Of a DNA stretch of 64,000 nucleotides, positions 49,277 to 58,428 are shown piece by piece. The position numbers and the translations under genes are program-made. Position 1 is the stretch's first letter. Each line of letters begins with the position of its first letter. The notes beneath the pieces are model-generated. The model saw nothing but the letters and a program-made list of their open reading frames with translations, was not told the DNA's origin and searched no databases. This DNA comes from Nitrosococcus watsonii C-113. Lineage in GTDB: Bacteria; Pseudomonadota; Gammaproteobacteria; Nitrosococcales; Nitrosococcaceae. Where the stretch lies: the NCBI RefSeq assembly GCF_000143085.1, contig NC_014315.1, positions 434,001-498,000 on the forward strand, in the 5' to 3' direction.

Positions 49277-50101
49277 GTGAGCGTTGTCGCGGCGATTCAA
49301 ATGGCATCAGGACCGAATGTTGGAGCCAACTTGCTAGAGGCGGAACGGCTTATCGCCCAAGCGGCTGCTAAAGGAGCAGAGCTAGTCATACTGCCTGAAA
49401 ATTTTGCCCTTATGGGAGAGAAGGATGGTGCTTTACTGAGTATTGTTGAAGAGGAGGGGGATGGACCTCTGCAGGGATTCCTGGCGCAACAAGCTATTAG
49501 GCATAAAGTTTGGTTAGTAGGCGGTACCGTTCCTTTGCAAGCCTCTGAATCGGGTAAGGTCCGGGCTGCATGTCTGCTCTTTGATGCTGGTGGCCGAGTG
49601 GTGGCACGCTACGATAAGCTCCACCTGTTTGATGTGTCTCTTCCCGGCGGAGAAGAGAGATATTGTGAGTCTCTGACCATCGAATCCGGACAGGATGTGG
49701 TTGTCGCTGATACTCCTTTTGGAAAGCTGGGGCTTGCCGTCTGCTATGATTTACGTTTCCCAGAGTTATTTCGCTGTCTGGTGGAACGGGGGATGGAAAT
49801 TCTGGTTTTGCCATCGGCTTTTACCGCACTTACGGGTAAGGCGCACTGGGAACCCCTCGTGCGGGCCCGAGCTATTGAAAATCTATGCTACGTGGTAGCC
49901 GCAGGCCAGGGAGGTTTTCATGCCAGTGGGCGCACCACTCATGGTGACAGTATGATTATTGATCCATGGGGGGTTATCTTAGCGCGCTTGCCCCGTGGCT
50001 CTGGCGTAATCACTGCTGAGCTAGATCCCGAACGCTTACGCAGTACACGTCGTAATTTTCCAACCATTGAACATAGGCGCCTTAGCTGCAAGCTATCATG
50101 A
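49277..50101 (+). CDS. carbon-nitrogen hydrolase (nitrilase superfamily, Nit1/YafV-like)
   Basis: The 274-residue protein has the Glu-Lys-Cys triad of the nitrilase superfamily: LVILPENFALMG (Glu near residue 43), ARYDKLHLFDVSLPGG (Lys near 114) and LAVCYDLRFPELFR (Cys near 156). It most resembles Nit1/deaminated-glutathione amidase proteins, which follow yhdP or tldD in several gammaproteobacteria. It would hydrolyse an amide such as deaminated glutathione; the substrate is inferred. The start is GTG 49277 with AGGAG upstream. Its stop overlaps the next ATG by 4 bases. Confidence 0.9.
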   Translation: MSVVAAIQMASGPNVGANLLEAERLIAQAAAKGAELVILPENFALMGEKDGALLSIVEEEGDGPLQGFLAQQAIRHKVWLVGGTVPLQASESGKVRAACLLFDAGGRVVARYDKLHLFDVSLPGGEERYCESLTIESGQDVVVADTPFGKLGLAVCYDLRFPELFRCLVERGMEILVLPSAFTALTGKAHWEPLVRARAIENLCYVVAAGQGGFHASGRTTHGDSMIIDPWGVILARLPRGSGVITAELDPERLRSTRRNFPTIEHRRLSCKLS

Positions 50102-50229
50102 GCAATAGGGCAGAGATCATCGGACTTGGCAAGATGGCTCCTAGTGAAGTTTTAGGGGCGATTGAGAAGCATTTTCAAACTGAGCAGCCAGGTGCTGGAA
50201 CAAGATCTCTCCTCGAGTTAGGCGCGTAG
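50098..50229 (+). CDS. 43-residue frame coupled to the nitrilase gene, unknown
   Basis: A short frame starts at ATG 50098, overlapping the nitrilase stop (ATGA), and ends at TAG 50227-50229. It encodes MSNRAEIIGLGKMAPSEVLG and then AIEKHFQTEQ, without similarity I recognise and with no membrane segment. The tight overlap and amphipathic helical look suggest it may be translated, but it could also be a ruined start of a longer gene. It does not resemble the TldD N-terminus. Confidence 0.3.
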   Translation: MSNRAEIIGLGKMAPSEVLGAIEKHFQTEQPGAGTRSLLELGA

Positions 50230-50289
50230 AAACTGGATACCGACTCTTACTTTAGCTACTTTGATACAAAAATCAGTGATAGAGAGGTT

Positions 50290-51333
50290 ATGGGAAGACA
50301 ATATAAAGCGATAGCCCTAGTTTCCGGAGGGCTGGATTCCATGCTTGCCGTCAAGGTAATACAGGAGCAAGGCATTCATGTAGAGGGAATCAATTTTTTT
50401 ACGGGCTTCTGCGTCGAGGGACATACCCATGCCATCCGCAATAAGGATAAAAATAAAGCTAAGCGCAATAATGCCCTATGGGTGGCTGAGCAGCTAGGAA
50501 TCAAACTGCACATGATAGAAGTGATTGAGGAATACAAGAACGTAGTGCTCAATCCAAAATATGGTTATGGGGCTAATCTCAATCCATGTCTCGATTGTAA
50601 AAGCTTTATGGTGGGTAAGGCGCTAGCATGGATGAAAGAAAATAATTTTGATTTCATTATTACCGGCGAGGTTGTAGGACAGCGTCCTAAATCCCAACGA
50701 GCCAAGACAATGCCGGTGGTAGCCCGCGAGTCAGGCGCTCATGATCTATTATTACGGCCTCTTTGCGCCAAGAATCTTCCTCTTACTCTGCCAGAGCGTG
50801 AAGGTTGGGTGGAGCGGGATGGGCTTTATGATTTTAGTGGCCGTTCCCGTAAGCCACAAATGGCTTTAGCGGCCCACTTTGGAATCGAAGGTTATGCTCA
50901 GCCGGCAGGTGGCTGCTGTTTTCTTACCGATGCTAACTACTCGGCTAAGCTGGCTGATTTATGGCAGGCCCGTAGTACTCGGGATTATGAACTGGACGAT
51001 ATCATGCTGCTCAAGGTGGGGCGTCATCTGCGGCCACGCCCCCATTTTAAGCTTATTGTCGCGCGGGATTTGGGAGAAAATAATTACCTGGAAGGCTATG
51101 CCAAGGCATTTACTCACTTACGGACGGTAAGCCATAAAGGTCCATTAACGCTGGTGGATGGTGCTTTGGAGAAGGACGATATGGTGTTGGCAAGCCAACT
51201 AGTGGCCCGCTTTAGTCAAGGCAGGGAGGCACCACAGGTGCAGGTGAAAGTTGCCCGCCCCGGTGGGGAAGCCCATATTCTAGCGGTTGCTCCGCTCTCT
51301 AATGAAGACATCCCCAAGGAGTGGTATGTATGA
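50290..51333 (+). CDS. PP-loop ATPase, ThiI/MnmA-like tRNA-thiolation family
   Basis: The 347-residue protein has an adenine-nucleotide alpha-hydrolase PP-loop at IALVSGGLDSMLAVKVIQEQ (residues about 8-27), a cysteine pair in LNPCLDCKSFMVGKAL near 99-102, and a GGCCFLTD stretch near 216. The C-terminal part VGRHLRPRPHFKLIVARD followed by ENNYLEGY resembles the NFACT-R/DUF814 RNA-binding module. This suggests an enzyme that activates a base or carboxyl with ATP and moves sulfur onto tRNA or another substrate. tusA follows directly, a persulfide carrier. The exact product is not established; annotations as MnmA or ThiI would be loose. Confidence 0.75.
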   Translation: MGRQYKAIALVSGGLDSMLAVKVIQEQGIHVEGINFFTGFCVEGHTHAIRNKDKNKAKRNNALWVAEQLGIKLHMIEVIEEYKNVVLNPKYGYGANLNPCLDCKSFMVGKALAWMKENNFDFIITGEVVGQRPKSQRAKTMPVVARESGAHDLLLRPLCAKNLPLTLPEREGWVERDGLYDFSGRSRKPQMALAAHFGIEGYAQPAGGCCFLTDANYSAKLADLWQARSTRDYELDDIMLLKVGRHLRPRPHFKLIVARDLGENNYLEGYAKAFTHLRTVSHKGPLTLVDGALEKDDMVLASQLVARFSQGREAPQVQVKVARPGGEAHILAVAPLSNEDIPKEWYV

Positions 51334-51377
51334 TTAGGGATTACTGCCCTTAGATGCTCTAACTTGAGGAGAGTTGG

Positions 51378-51614
51378 ATGAATGTGCGGAGATTGGATGT
51401 TCGCCATTTGCTTTGCCCGCTACCTGTGATCCGGACTCAGCAAACAGTCAAGGAACTAATCTCGGGAGATGTTTTAGAAGTCATCAGCACCGATCCGGGG
51501 GCGCTGAACGATATCCCCGCTTGGTGCCGGGTCAATGGCCATCGCGTGCTTGAAGTTACCGAACGGGGCAGGGAGGTGGTGGTGCGTTTGGAAGTCAGTA
51601 AAACATCTCAGTAA
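51378..51614 (+). CDS. TusA-family sulfur carrier protein
   Basis: A 78-residue protein with the TusA CPxP active site in LDVRHLLCPLPVIRT; the Cys carries persulfide sulfur. ISTDPGALNDIPAWCRVNGH and VVVRLEV complete the fold. A second Cys (AWC) near residue 50 is also common. Immediately downstream of the PP-loop ATPase, it is probably its sulfur donor; TusA paralogs also serve sulfur oxidation in Chromatiales. ATG 51378 has GAGGAG-like sequence upstream. Confidence 0.9.
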   Translation: MNVRRLDVRHLLCPLPVIRTQQTVKELISGDVLEVISTDPGALNDIPAWCRVNGHRVLEVTERGREVVVRLEVSKTSQ

Positions 51615-51686
51615 ATTATCAAAGTGCCGCCATGCACGCTAGAATAATTTTTTGTATTAAATGGGCCTAGAGCGGAGGAGACTTCG

Positions 51687-53096
51687 ATGGCTGTTGAAGA
51701 TGTATTAAGAATAATCGAAGAAGAAAAAATAAAGTTCGTCGATTTCCGTTTTACGGATACTCGGGGAAAAGAGCAGCATGTCTCCATGCCTGCCTATAGG
51801 GCGGATGAAGAGAGCTTCAGGGAAGGCAAGATGTTTGATGGCTCTTCCATTGCCGGTTGGAAGGCGATTCAAGAGTCAGATATGATTCTGATGCCAGACC
51901 CAGAGACGGCAGTGCTTGATCCTTTCATGGAGGAAAAGACCTTGGTGTTGCGCTGCGACATCGTAGAGCCGACTACCCTGCAGGGTTATGAACGGGATCC
52001 CCGCTCTATTGCCAAGCGTGCCGAAACCTATCTAAAGTCCACAGGTATTGCGGATACTGCCTATTTCGGTCCAGAGCCTGAATTTTTTGTATTGGATGAT
52101 GTTCGTTGGGGAACCAGTATTTCCGGCTCTTTCTATAAGATTGACGCCGAGGAATCTCACTGGAATTCTGAGCGGGTTTATGAGACTGGCAATATTGGGC
52201 ACCGGCCTACTATTAAAGGGGGTTATTTTCCTGTGCCCCCGGTCGATTCCTTGCAAGATCTTCGTTCCGCCATGTGTTTAATTTTGGAGCAAATGGGGGT
52301 GCCTGTGGAGGTTCACCACCATGAAGTGGCAACGGCAGGGCAGTGCGAGATCGGCACTCAGTTTGATACCTTGGTGCGCCGGGCCGATGGACTACAGATT
52401 CTTAAGTATGTGGTGCTTAATGTGGCCCACTCTTTTGGTAAAACCGCCACCTTTATGCCTAAACCCTTAGTAGGAGATAATGGTAGCGGCATGCATGTCC
52501 ACCAGTCCCTAGCAAAAGAGGGAGCAAATATTTTTGCTGGCGATAAATATGGGGGTTTGTCCGAGACTGCTCTGTATTATATCGGGGGTACTATTAAACA
52601 TGCTCGGGCCCTTAATGCTTTCACGAATGCTTCGACCAATTCCTATAAGCGTTTAGTTCCAGGCTTTGAGGCGCCAGTCTTATTGGCCTATTCTGCCCGC
52701 AACCGTTCCGCATCTATTCGGGTGCCCTATGTAACCAGCCCCAAGGCGCGGCGTATTGAAGTTCGATTTCCGGATTCCACCGCTAATCCTTATTTTGCCT
52801 TTACCGCTATGCTAATGGCCGGGCTTGATGGTATTCAAAACCGAATTCATCCTGGCGATGCCATGGATAAGAACCTTTATGACTTACCACCCGAGGAGAT
52901 AAAAGATATTCCCACGGTTTGTTTTTCCCTCGAACAGGCCCTAGAAGAGCTGGATCGGGATCGGGAATTCCTTAAGGCGGGAGGGGTTTTTACCGATGAC
53001 GCTATTGATGCTTATATTGCGTTAAAGATGGAAGATGTCACTCGCCTGCGGATGACTACCCACCCCATCGAGTTTGATATGTATTATAGTCTTTGA
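51687..53096 (+). CDS. glnA: glutamine synthetase, type I
   Basis: A 469-residue [88 protein letters not shown] and the adenylylation loop [10 protein letters not shown] with Tyr at residue 398 (Tyr397 in E. coli numbering), so GlnE/P_II control is expected. It makes glutamine from glutamate, ammonia and ATP. CGGAGGAG lies just before ATG 51687. No NtrB/NtrC genes follow in the window and no sigma-54 site is evident upstream. Confidence 0.98.
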   Translation: MAVEDVLRIIEEEKIKFVDFRFTDTRGKEQHVSMPAYRADEESFREGKMFDGSSIAGWKAIQESDMILMPDPETAVLDPFMEEKTLVLRCDIVEPTTLQGYERDPRSIAKRAETYLKSTGIADTAYFGPEPEFFVLDDVRWGTSISGSFYKIDAEESHWNSERVYETGNIGHRPTIKGGYFPVPPVDSLQDLRSAMCLILEQMGVPVEVHHHEVATAGQCEIGTQFDTLVRRADGLQILKYVVLNVAHSFGKTATFMPKPLVGDNGSGMHVHQSLAKEGANIFAGDKYGGLSETALYYIGGTIKHARALNAFTNASTNSYKRLVPGFEAPVLLAYSARNRSASIRVPYVTSPKARRIEVRFPDSTANPYFAFTAMLMAGLDGIQNRIHPGDAMDKNLYDLPPEEIKDIPTVCFSLEQALEELDRDREFLKAGGVFTDDAIDAYIALKMEDVTRLRMTTHPIEFDMYYSL

Positions 53097-53158
53097 AAGA
53101 GTGCCCAGGATATGGCAAGAAGCTGTTATTTGCTTTTTTGGCTTCCCGAATGAATAAG

Positions 53159-53190
53159 CCAGGTCTTGGTTGTTGCTGACCAAGACCTGG
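53159..53190. terminator. hairpin after glnA
   Basis: CCAGGTCTTGGT (53159-53170) and ACCAAGACCTGG (53179-53190) form a perfect 12-base stem with an 8-base loop. It lies between glnA and a convergent gene, so it can serve both. No T-tract follows on either side, so termination strength is uncertain, but the perfect symmetry is unlikely by chance. Confidence 0.6.
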
Positions 53191-53215
53191 GATTACGTAC
53201 GCCTAACAGAAAGCG

Positions 53216-53641
53216 TTATTGAGGGAGGACTGCTACCGGGCCGATGCTAAACATTTGGCAGTAGTCAGGCTGGGGGCCTATTTTAGAATCCTTCGTAGCC
53301 TCGTATATAGTGGTCAAATTTTCCTGCCGGATGCGTTTGGCGTTGGCGATGGCGTCTTCCTCATTCTTTCCCTGGACGACAACAAAGAATCCCTGCCCGA
53401 GCTTACCCATGTAGTGGGCTCTCAGTACCTTTCCCTTGTTCGCGTAGGTCTGAAGCCGTTTTGTAATCTCTGGGAATATTTTATTGAATACCTCTTCTGG
53501 ATATTTGTCTGCCTCCGGGGGGCGCTCACAATGAAGCAAGACATCGCTTTCATCGAATTCTGTGTTAAGCGCGGCATTTACACTTGTGCTGGCAAACAAT
53601 GCGAGAAAAGCGATTAAATATAAGTAATTTATTTTATTCAT
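53216..53641 (-). CDS. small exported protein, unknown
   Basis: The 141-residue product from ATG 53641 begins with a signal peptide (NYLYLIAFLALFASTSVNAA) and has a mature soluble domain with two Cys (LLHCERPPEADKYP and PDYCQMF), probably a disulfide. The central GKVLRAHYMGKLGQGFFVVV and EDAIANAKRIRQENL suggest a small alpha/beta fold. I do not recognise the family. An upstream start at 53710 is less likely because it would bury the signal. It is convergent with glnA across the hairpin. Confidence 0.6.
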   Translation of the reverse strand: MNKINYLYLIAFLALFASTSVNAALNTEFDESDVLLHCERPPEADKYPEEVFNKIFPEITKRLQTYANKGKVLRAHYMGKLGQGFFVVVQGKNEEDAIANAKRIRQENLTTIYEATKDSKIGPQPDYCQMFSIGPVAVLPQ

Positions 53642-54271
53642 AAATTTTATTCCATACTTAATTAGGGGAAATCCTATGTGATAGATGCACATAATTGCAG
53701 CAAACTCCACATCGATTCATGCGCTTGGTTAGATTAAGCTCATCAAACCCGAATCGACTTAAAGGTTCATCTTAAAAGGTACTACATTTGCAGGTATTGA
53801 GGCAATCATTTCATGGCTTTTTACCAATCTCTTTAGGAGTTAAGTCCCTCGGCGAAGAATTTAAGGCATCTTCAGCTATACTGGCCGTTATTGTCTGGAA
53901 ACATGATCGTGACCAAACGGAGCAAGATCGTGCTTGCCTGATCCCATACCGGTTTTATCGCATGCTCGATAACTCCAGAAGCATGGAGAGGGGCTGACCC
54001 GCCTGATTTTTTCTCAGAACCTATCCAGGAGATTGAAGCATCCGCCACCCGAGTACCTCAATTAGGCGCAGCTTAATCGGCAGTTTCCTCCTTACCGCCT
54101 TGGTGCGGTTTTGCTTCCATAGTCTTACACTCACTTCGGGGGGAATTCATGAAGGTTGTTACCGGGTTAAAGATAAACAGTTTTTTTAAATTAAAGCGGA
54201 TGACTGCCGAGTATATTTGCAGGTAAAGCGTTATTTTACCTTTTCCTTCATTTTTAGTTTATTTCTAAAAT
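53642..54271. other. intergenic region with no convincing gene
   Basis: About 630 bases between the exported protein and the DUF4124 gene. Frames such as 53788-53997 have no family features and poor starts. A 25-codon frame at 54149-54226 has a G-rich run before its ATG but nothing recognisable. TTGGTGCGGTTTTGC near 54105 resembles a sigma-54 site but the GG-GC spacing is one base short. No strong hairpin or repeat was found. Confidence 0.5.
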
Positions 54272-54883
54272 ATGCGTATACTGCTTCTTTTATGCGGTTT
54301 AATACCAGTTATTACCCTAGGTGGCATCTATAAGTATGTCACTCCGGATGGGAAGGTTGAGTATTCCGATCAGCCGCGGGAAGGCGCCGTGGAACTTACA
54401 ACAATGCCCTTACAGACCTATTCGCCGCCACCGTTGCCTAAAAACATGGAAGCAGCCGATCAAACTAAAGCAAACGCAATGGTTTCCCATCGGCTGAGCA
54501 TCCTTGCCCCTCAGGATGATGCAACCGTGCGAGAGAATACCGGTAAAGTTGAGGTGGCGCTCCAAGTAGAACCGCCCCTGGAAGTTGACTCAGATTATAG
54601 GCTGCAGCTTTTATTGGATGGCCAGTCAGTAGGCAAAACTAAAACCAACCTTAGATATACTTTGACTAATGTGGATCGAGGCAGCCATACGCTACAGGCA
54701 AAATTACTTGATCGAGCGGGAACACCCGTTGCCCATTCCGAAACCATCACTTTCCATATGCGGCGTATGTCGATCTTGTTTCACGGTAAAGGCCAGCCTG
54801 GTGGCGTGCAAAGGGCCCCTAGAGCGCCGCAGATGCCAAGAATGCCAGGGCCGCCTAATCCTGGTGGCGCCCCTACTCCTTAA
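54272..54883 (+). CDS. DUF4124 exported protein
   Basis: The 203-residue product has a signal peptide (MRILLLLCGLIPVITLGG) and the short DUF4124 domain IYKYVTPDGKVEYSDQP at about residues 19-40. A beta-rich domain follows (VEVALQVEPPLEVDSDYRLQ, LRYTLTNVDRGSHTLQAKLL), and the end is a Pro/Gly-rich tail with PRAPQMPRMPGPPNPGG. Similar genes sit between glnA and ntrBC in many gammaproteobacteria, suggesting a conserved neighbourhood but no known role. Confidence 0.85.
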   Translation: MRILLLLCGLIPVITLGGIYKYVTPDGKVEYSDQPREGAVELTTMPLQTYSPPPLPKNMEAADQTKANAMVSHRLSILAPQDDATVRENTGKVEVALQVEPPLEVDSDYRLQLLLDGQSVGKTKTNLRYTLTNVDRGSHTLQAKLLDRAGTPVAHSETITFHMRRMSILFHGKGQPGGVQRAPRAPQMPRMPGPPNPGGAPTP

Positions 54884-54887
54884 AAAG

Positions 54888-55085
54888 TTAGGCGTTCATC
54901 TGACGGTTTGCGGTAGGAGCCAAAATAGAGTGCTCATTGTTCAGTTGCCCATAGGTCTGCATGGGTGAAAGGGAACCTCGGTAATCTGGATTGGACTTAT
55001 AATTATCAGGCTTAGTTAACCAGCCGATAAGATTAATTAATACAAAAATAATGGCGATGATAATAAGAACTTTAGGTGCGTTCAT
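54888..55085 (-). CDS. small single-span membrane protein
   Basis: A 65-residue protein: helix VLIIIAIIFVLINLIGWL near residues 6-23, then a polar tail with NPDYRGSLSPMQTYGQLN. A strong GGAGG lies upstream of ATG 55085, supporting translation. It is convergent with and only 4 bases from the DUF4124 gene. No known family; it could be an inner-membrane partner of an exported protein, which is a guess. Confidence 0.6.
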   Translation of the reverse strand: MNAPKVLIIIAIIFVLINLIGWLTKPDNYKSNPDYRGSLSPMQTYGQLNNEHSILAPTANRQMNA

Positions 55086-55228
55086 CGGGTTTTACCTCCA
55101 AAATAACGTGGGATCCATCAAGTGAGCAGTTTTAATCCATCTTTCAACTATCCATGGTTTGCGTAGTATATATGCGAGGAGCTAGATTCGACGAGTCGAG
55201 TCGAGTCAAGCAGGGTAGCACACTTTGG

Positions 55229-56044
55229 TTAATGCTGACAGCGGGGACAGTAATAGCTTGCCCGTTGGCCAATGCGTTCAAGGCGAATAGGAGTTCCGCA
55301 AACCGGGCAAGGATGGGCGTTACGATTGTAAATTTGGAGCTGATGAACGAAATAGCCGGGTTTACCATCGCTAGTTAAAAAGTTCCGCAATGTAGTTCCT
55401 CCCGCCTGAATTGCATTATCTAGCACTGTCTTAATAGTGTCTGCTAGCCGTTGGTAGCGGGCTAAACCGATGCGGCCAGCGGATCGCCGGGGATGAATCC
55501 CTGCCAGAAACAGTGCTTCATTAGCATAAATATTTCCAATCCCAACTACTATCCGGTGGTTCATGATAAAGACTTTAACCGGGGCTCGCCTATGGCGGGA
55601 GTGTTTAAAAAGATAATGTCCATCAAATAGAGATTCTAAGGGTTCTGGCCCAAGTATCTCCAGCAGAGGGTGATGCACGGGGTTCGCTTGAGTCCAGGAT
55701 ACTGATCCAAATCGGCGGGGATCGTTGAAACGCAAACAACGGCCGCTATTCAATAGGATATCAAGATGATCATGTTTTGCAGGCGGTGTATTATTTGTGA
55801 CCAGGCGTAGACTTCCAGACATACCGAGGTGAAAAATAATCGTACCCTGGGTACAATTCAAAAGGAGGTATTTGCCACGGCGTCCTACAGCGAGAAAGGA
55901 CTGGCCAATAAGATTCTGGGTTAAGAAGAGCGGAATTGGCCAGCGTAGACGGGACTCTCGGACAATAACTGTATGTATTTGGCGGCCTACGAGGTGTGGT
56001 TCGATGCCGCGACGAACGGTTTCAACCTCTGGTAATTCGGGCAC
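55229..56044 (-). CDS. mutM: formamidopyrimidine-DNA glycosylase
   Basis: The 271-residue Fpg begins MPELPEVETVRRGI with catalytic Pro2 and Glu3, then VGRRGKYLLL with the conserved Lys, FNDPRRFGS, the helix-two-turn-helix region IVVGIGNIYANEALF with GGTTLRNF, and the C-terminal zinc finger CPVCGTPIRLERIGQRASYY-CPRC. It removes 8-oxoguanine and nicks the AP site. Length is normal. Confidence 0.98.
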   Translation of the reverse strand: MPELPEVETVRRGIEPHLVGRQIHTVIVRESRLRWPIPLFLTQNLIGQSFLAVGRRGKYLLLNCTQGTIIFHLGMSGSLRLVTNNTPPAKHDHLDILLNSGRCLRFNDPRRFGSVSWTQANPVHHPLLEILGPEPLESLFDGHYLFKHSRHRRAPVKVFIMNHRIVVGIGNIYANEALFLAGIHPRRSAGRIGLARYQRLADTIKTVLDNAIQAGGTTLRNFLTSDGKPGYFVHQLQIYNRNAHPCPVCGTPIRLERIGQRASYYCPRCQH

Positions 56045-56095
56045 TGGATTGGTCCGCTATGGGTGATTTGCCAAGTTTCTCTTTAAGCTTGTAGG

Positions 56096-56980
56096 TTAGT
56101 TCCGTGGTAACTGAAATAGGGTATTCCAGGCCGAGACGGATAAATGGTATTCGACTCCAAAATCTGAGCGGGCCAATATTAAACGGGGTAGGGTTGCGAG
56201 GAGCTCAAGCTGAATGGGGGGAACTCCTTCCCTTTGTACTTCAATAGTAACCAGTGTTGCCCTGTTTCCTTTCAGTTCGACCTGCTGGGCGGTATGTTGC
56301 TGCCAAGCCTTGACTAGCTTTGCAATCGCCTCGCTGGTCGGCTTGCCATTGGTGCCTTCAGCGCTCCAGGTCTCTTGAGTTCGGCGTAGTACAATGGTGC
56401 GTTTAGGGCTGACCTTTGGATTACCTGCCTCGATCGTGACCTGGGGGAGCCGTAGTTCGGTGATGGCGTAGTCACCAGGAAACAAGGCTGGATCGACAAA
56501 ATCGGCGGTGCCCGAAGCAACGGCCTGAAAAGCGTTGTCGCTAATGAGATGAACCCTATCTTTCACCAAAACATAACGGCGTTGGTGTAGCGGTTCCGTG
56601 GTGCCAAAGGCGAGTGCTAGGCCATCTAGAGTTAGGCGGGCTTCAGGAGGTTCTAGATTTAAGTTGCTAAGGTTTATATTTTGGACCGGGTAATGGCTAT
56701 AGCTTGGGGTTTTCGCAATACTTAGCAGCGTTTCGACCATAGGTGTGTTAGCCGGTGCTTGGATAGGAGCCGTAACGAACCAATTTCCTTGCTTTCGCTC
56801 CAGCTGGATCGCTTGGCGGGATTTATGGGCCAAACGGATTGTCTGGATGCGCTCAGCATTGATGGACGTGAGCGGACTTAGAACGGGTTCGGGCTTGATT
56901 CCCGGTTCATAAAAAACGGCCCAAGCCAGGAGTCCAGCAATAGCCAGGAGGGCAAAATTAAGCAAGGTACGTGTGTTCAT
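56096..56980 (-). CDS. DUF4340 protein of a Gld-type ABC cluster
   Basis: The 294-residue protein has one N-terminal membrane helix (LLNFALLAIAGLLAWAVFYE) and a long periplasmic part of DUF4340 type, with repeated WFVTAPIQAPANTPMVETLL, RLTLDGLALAFGTTE and RRYVLVKDRVHLIS. It ends the run ABC ATPase - permease - GldG-like protein - DUF4340, a cluster widespread in gammaproteobacteria that do not glide. The role of the cluster is not established. Confidence 0.85.
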   Translation of the reverse strand: MNTRTLLNFALLAIAGLLAWAVFYEPGIKPEPVLSPLTSINAERIQTIRLAHKSRQAIQLERKQGNWFVTAPIQAPANTPMVETLLSIAKTPSYSHYPVQNINLSNLNLEPPEARLTLDGLALAFGTTEPLHQRRYVLVKDRVHLISDNAFQAVASGTADFVDPALFPGDYAITELRLPQVTIEAGNPKVSPKRTIVLRRTQETWSAEGTNGKPTSEAIAKLVKAWQQHTAQQVELKGNRATLVTIEVQREGVPPIQLELLATLPRLILARSDFGVEYHLSVSAWNTLFQLPRN

Positions 56981-56992
56981 GGAAGTTTTACT

Positions 56993-58381
56993 TCAACGTT
57001 GCCGCCGCCGCCACCAGATGAGTAACCCAAGGCTTAGTAATGCCGCGGGTAATACTAATAAAAATCCTAGGCCGATTGCCCAAGAAGCTGTGGAAGAAAG
57101 CTGGAGAAAGGTATCGGGGCGTGTCCGTGCTGGAGTGACGATAAAGCGATCCTCATGGGTAAGCCAGTTAATAAGATTAAGGCCCAAATCCAAATTAGCC
57201 CCCCCACCAAGATAAGCGTTGGAGAGAAAATCCCCATCGCCAATAACGGCTACGCGCTGGGTACGGGTCTCAGGCGCGCTTTTTTCTTCACTGGTCATCG
57301 CCTTCTTGGAGGGAGGTGGCCCTCGATTTAGAGCGAATCCAATGGTAAAAGGACCGGCGGTATCTTTTCCTTGATCAAACTCGATTTTTTCCTCCAACCC
57401 GGAACTTTCTACCCAGGTCCGGGCTAAGGTAGCAAGTACTGCTTGGGCCTTCCAGCCGTTCTTTTTTTTATTCTCCAACGCAGCCGCCCGGGGAAATAAA
57501 GTAACCGATGTGAGGTGCTCGGTAATGGCATGATTATCGTATTCCGAGACCAGAGCAAAGGTAATGTTGCCACGGCCAAGTAATAGCCGAGCGCTAGGGT
57601 CGATGATGGTCCCCGGTAGTAGCGTGATACCGAGATCCTTCGCCAGGGGTTCTAATCCATGCAAAGGCCCGGGTTCGGCCAGCCAGAGCAGGTGACCACC
57701 ATTTTTAACATAGGCCTGGATAAGTTCTACCTCGCCCGGCAAGAGATCAGTCTGGGGGCTGGCAACGACTAAGCACTGGATGTTATCTGGAATTTGAGAT
57801 TGAGTTGCCAGATTTAATAACTGAATATGAAACCCTTTAGTTTCCAGGTATTGGGTAAAATTCTCGAGATCAAAACCAGTATGGCCATGGGGGTCCCGTT
57901 CGCCATGGCCCGTTAGGAAAACAATTTTTGTCTCGCCGCTGCGAGCAACCCGATTTAGGGCATTAGTCAAGCCTTCCTCAGACAAATTTCGCAGTTTTTC
58001 CTGCCGGCCATCTTTTTTAATCACCAGATCCGTTTCAAGGGTAACTCCCAACTCCCGGACTTGAGTGGGCGCCATTTCCGGGTTGATATACTTTAATTCC
58101 AGATCCGGTTTGTATTGCTGATAGCGTTCAATCAGTTGGGTAATTTGCTGCTTGTAATGGGGATCTTGAGCAAAACTGATGATGGTAACCGGACCTTCAA
58201 GCTGTTCCAGAAGCGATTGACTCGCCTGGGAGAGAGTATTGCGGCCGCTAGCAGTCCAGTCAGCCTGGTAGTTATACCGTAGGCTAAGGACAGCGATCAG
58301 ACCTACAATAGTGAAGAATAAGAGGGTGAAAAAAAGATTTTGTAGTCTGATTTGCCGATGAGTTTTTCGAGTGACGCGCAT
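56993..58381 (-). CDS. GldG-like auxiliary ABC-transport protein
   Basis: The 462-residue protein has an N-terminal helix (LFFTLLFFTIVGLIAVLSLR), a large periplasmic domain (DUF7088/ABC_transp_aux type) with TKIVFLTGHGERDPHGHTGF, IQCLVVASPQTDLLPGEVEL, and GHLLWLAEPGP, and a C-terminal helix AIGLGFLLVLPAALLSLGLL followed by a basic RRR end. GldG is the accessory of GldF permease. It lies 47 bases after the permease gene and 12 before DUF4340. Confidence 0.88.
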   Translation of the reverse strand: MRVTRKTHRQIRLQNLFFTLLFFTIVGLIAVLSLRYNYQADWTASGRNTLSQASQSLLEQLEGPVTIISFAQDPHYKQQITQLIERYQQYKPDLELKYINPEMAPTQVRELGVTLETDLVIKKDGRQEKLRNLSEEGLTNALNRVARSGETKIVFLTGHGERDPHGHTGFDLENFTQYLETKGFHIQLLNLATQSQIPDNIQCLVVASPQTDLLPGEVELIQAYVKNGGHLLWLAEPGPLHGLEPLAKDLGITLLPGTIIDPSARLLLGRGNITFALVSEYDNHAITEHLTSVTLFPRAAALENKKKNGWKAQAVLATLARTWVESSGLEEKIEFDQGKDTAGPFTIGFALNRGPPPSKKAMTSEEKSAPETRTQRVAVIGDGDFLSNAYLGGGANLDLGLNLINWLTHEDRFIVTPARTRPDTFLQLSSTASWAIGLGFLLVLPAALLSLGLLIWWRRRQR

Positions 58382-58428
58382 ATGCTGTCCCGGTTGGCTC
58401 CTTAATACCGATACAATTAAATTATGAA

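Noticed and set aside
51615-51686. NtrC-type site GTGC-N6-GCAC ahead of glnA
   Set aside because: The palindrome is short and no sigma-54 -24/-12 element accompanies it.
53788-53997. 70-codon open frame on the plus strand
   Set aside because: No ribosome site, no family features, irregular composition; most likely chance.
54095-54115. Sigma-54-like sequence TTGGTGCGGTTTTGC upstream of the DUF4124 gene
   Set aside because: The GG and GC elements are nine bases apart instead of the required ten, and it lies about 160 bases from the gene.
55193-55207. Three tandem GAGTC units
   Set aside because: Too short to be more than a chance microsatellite.
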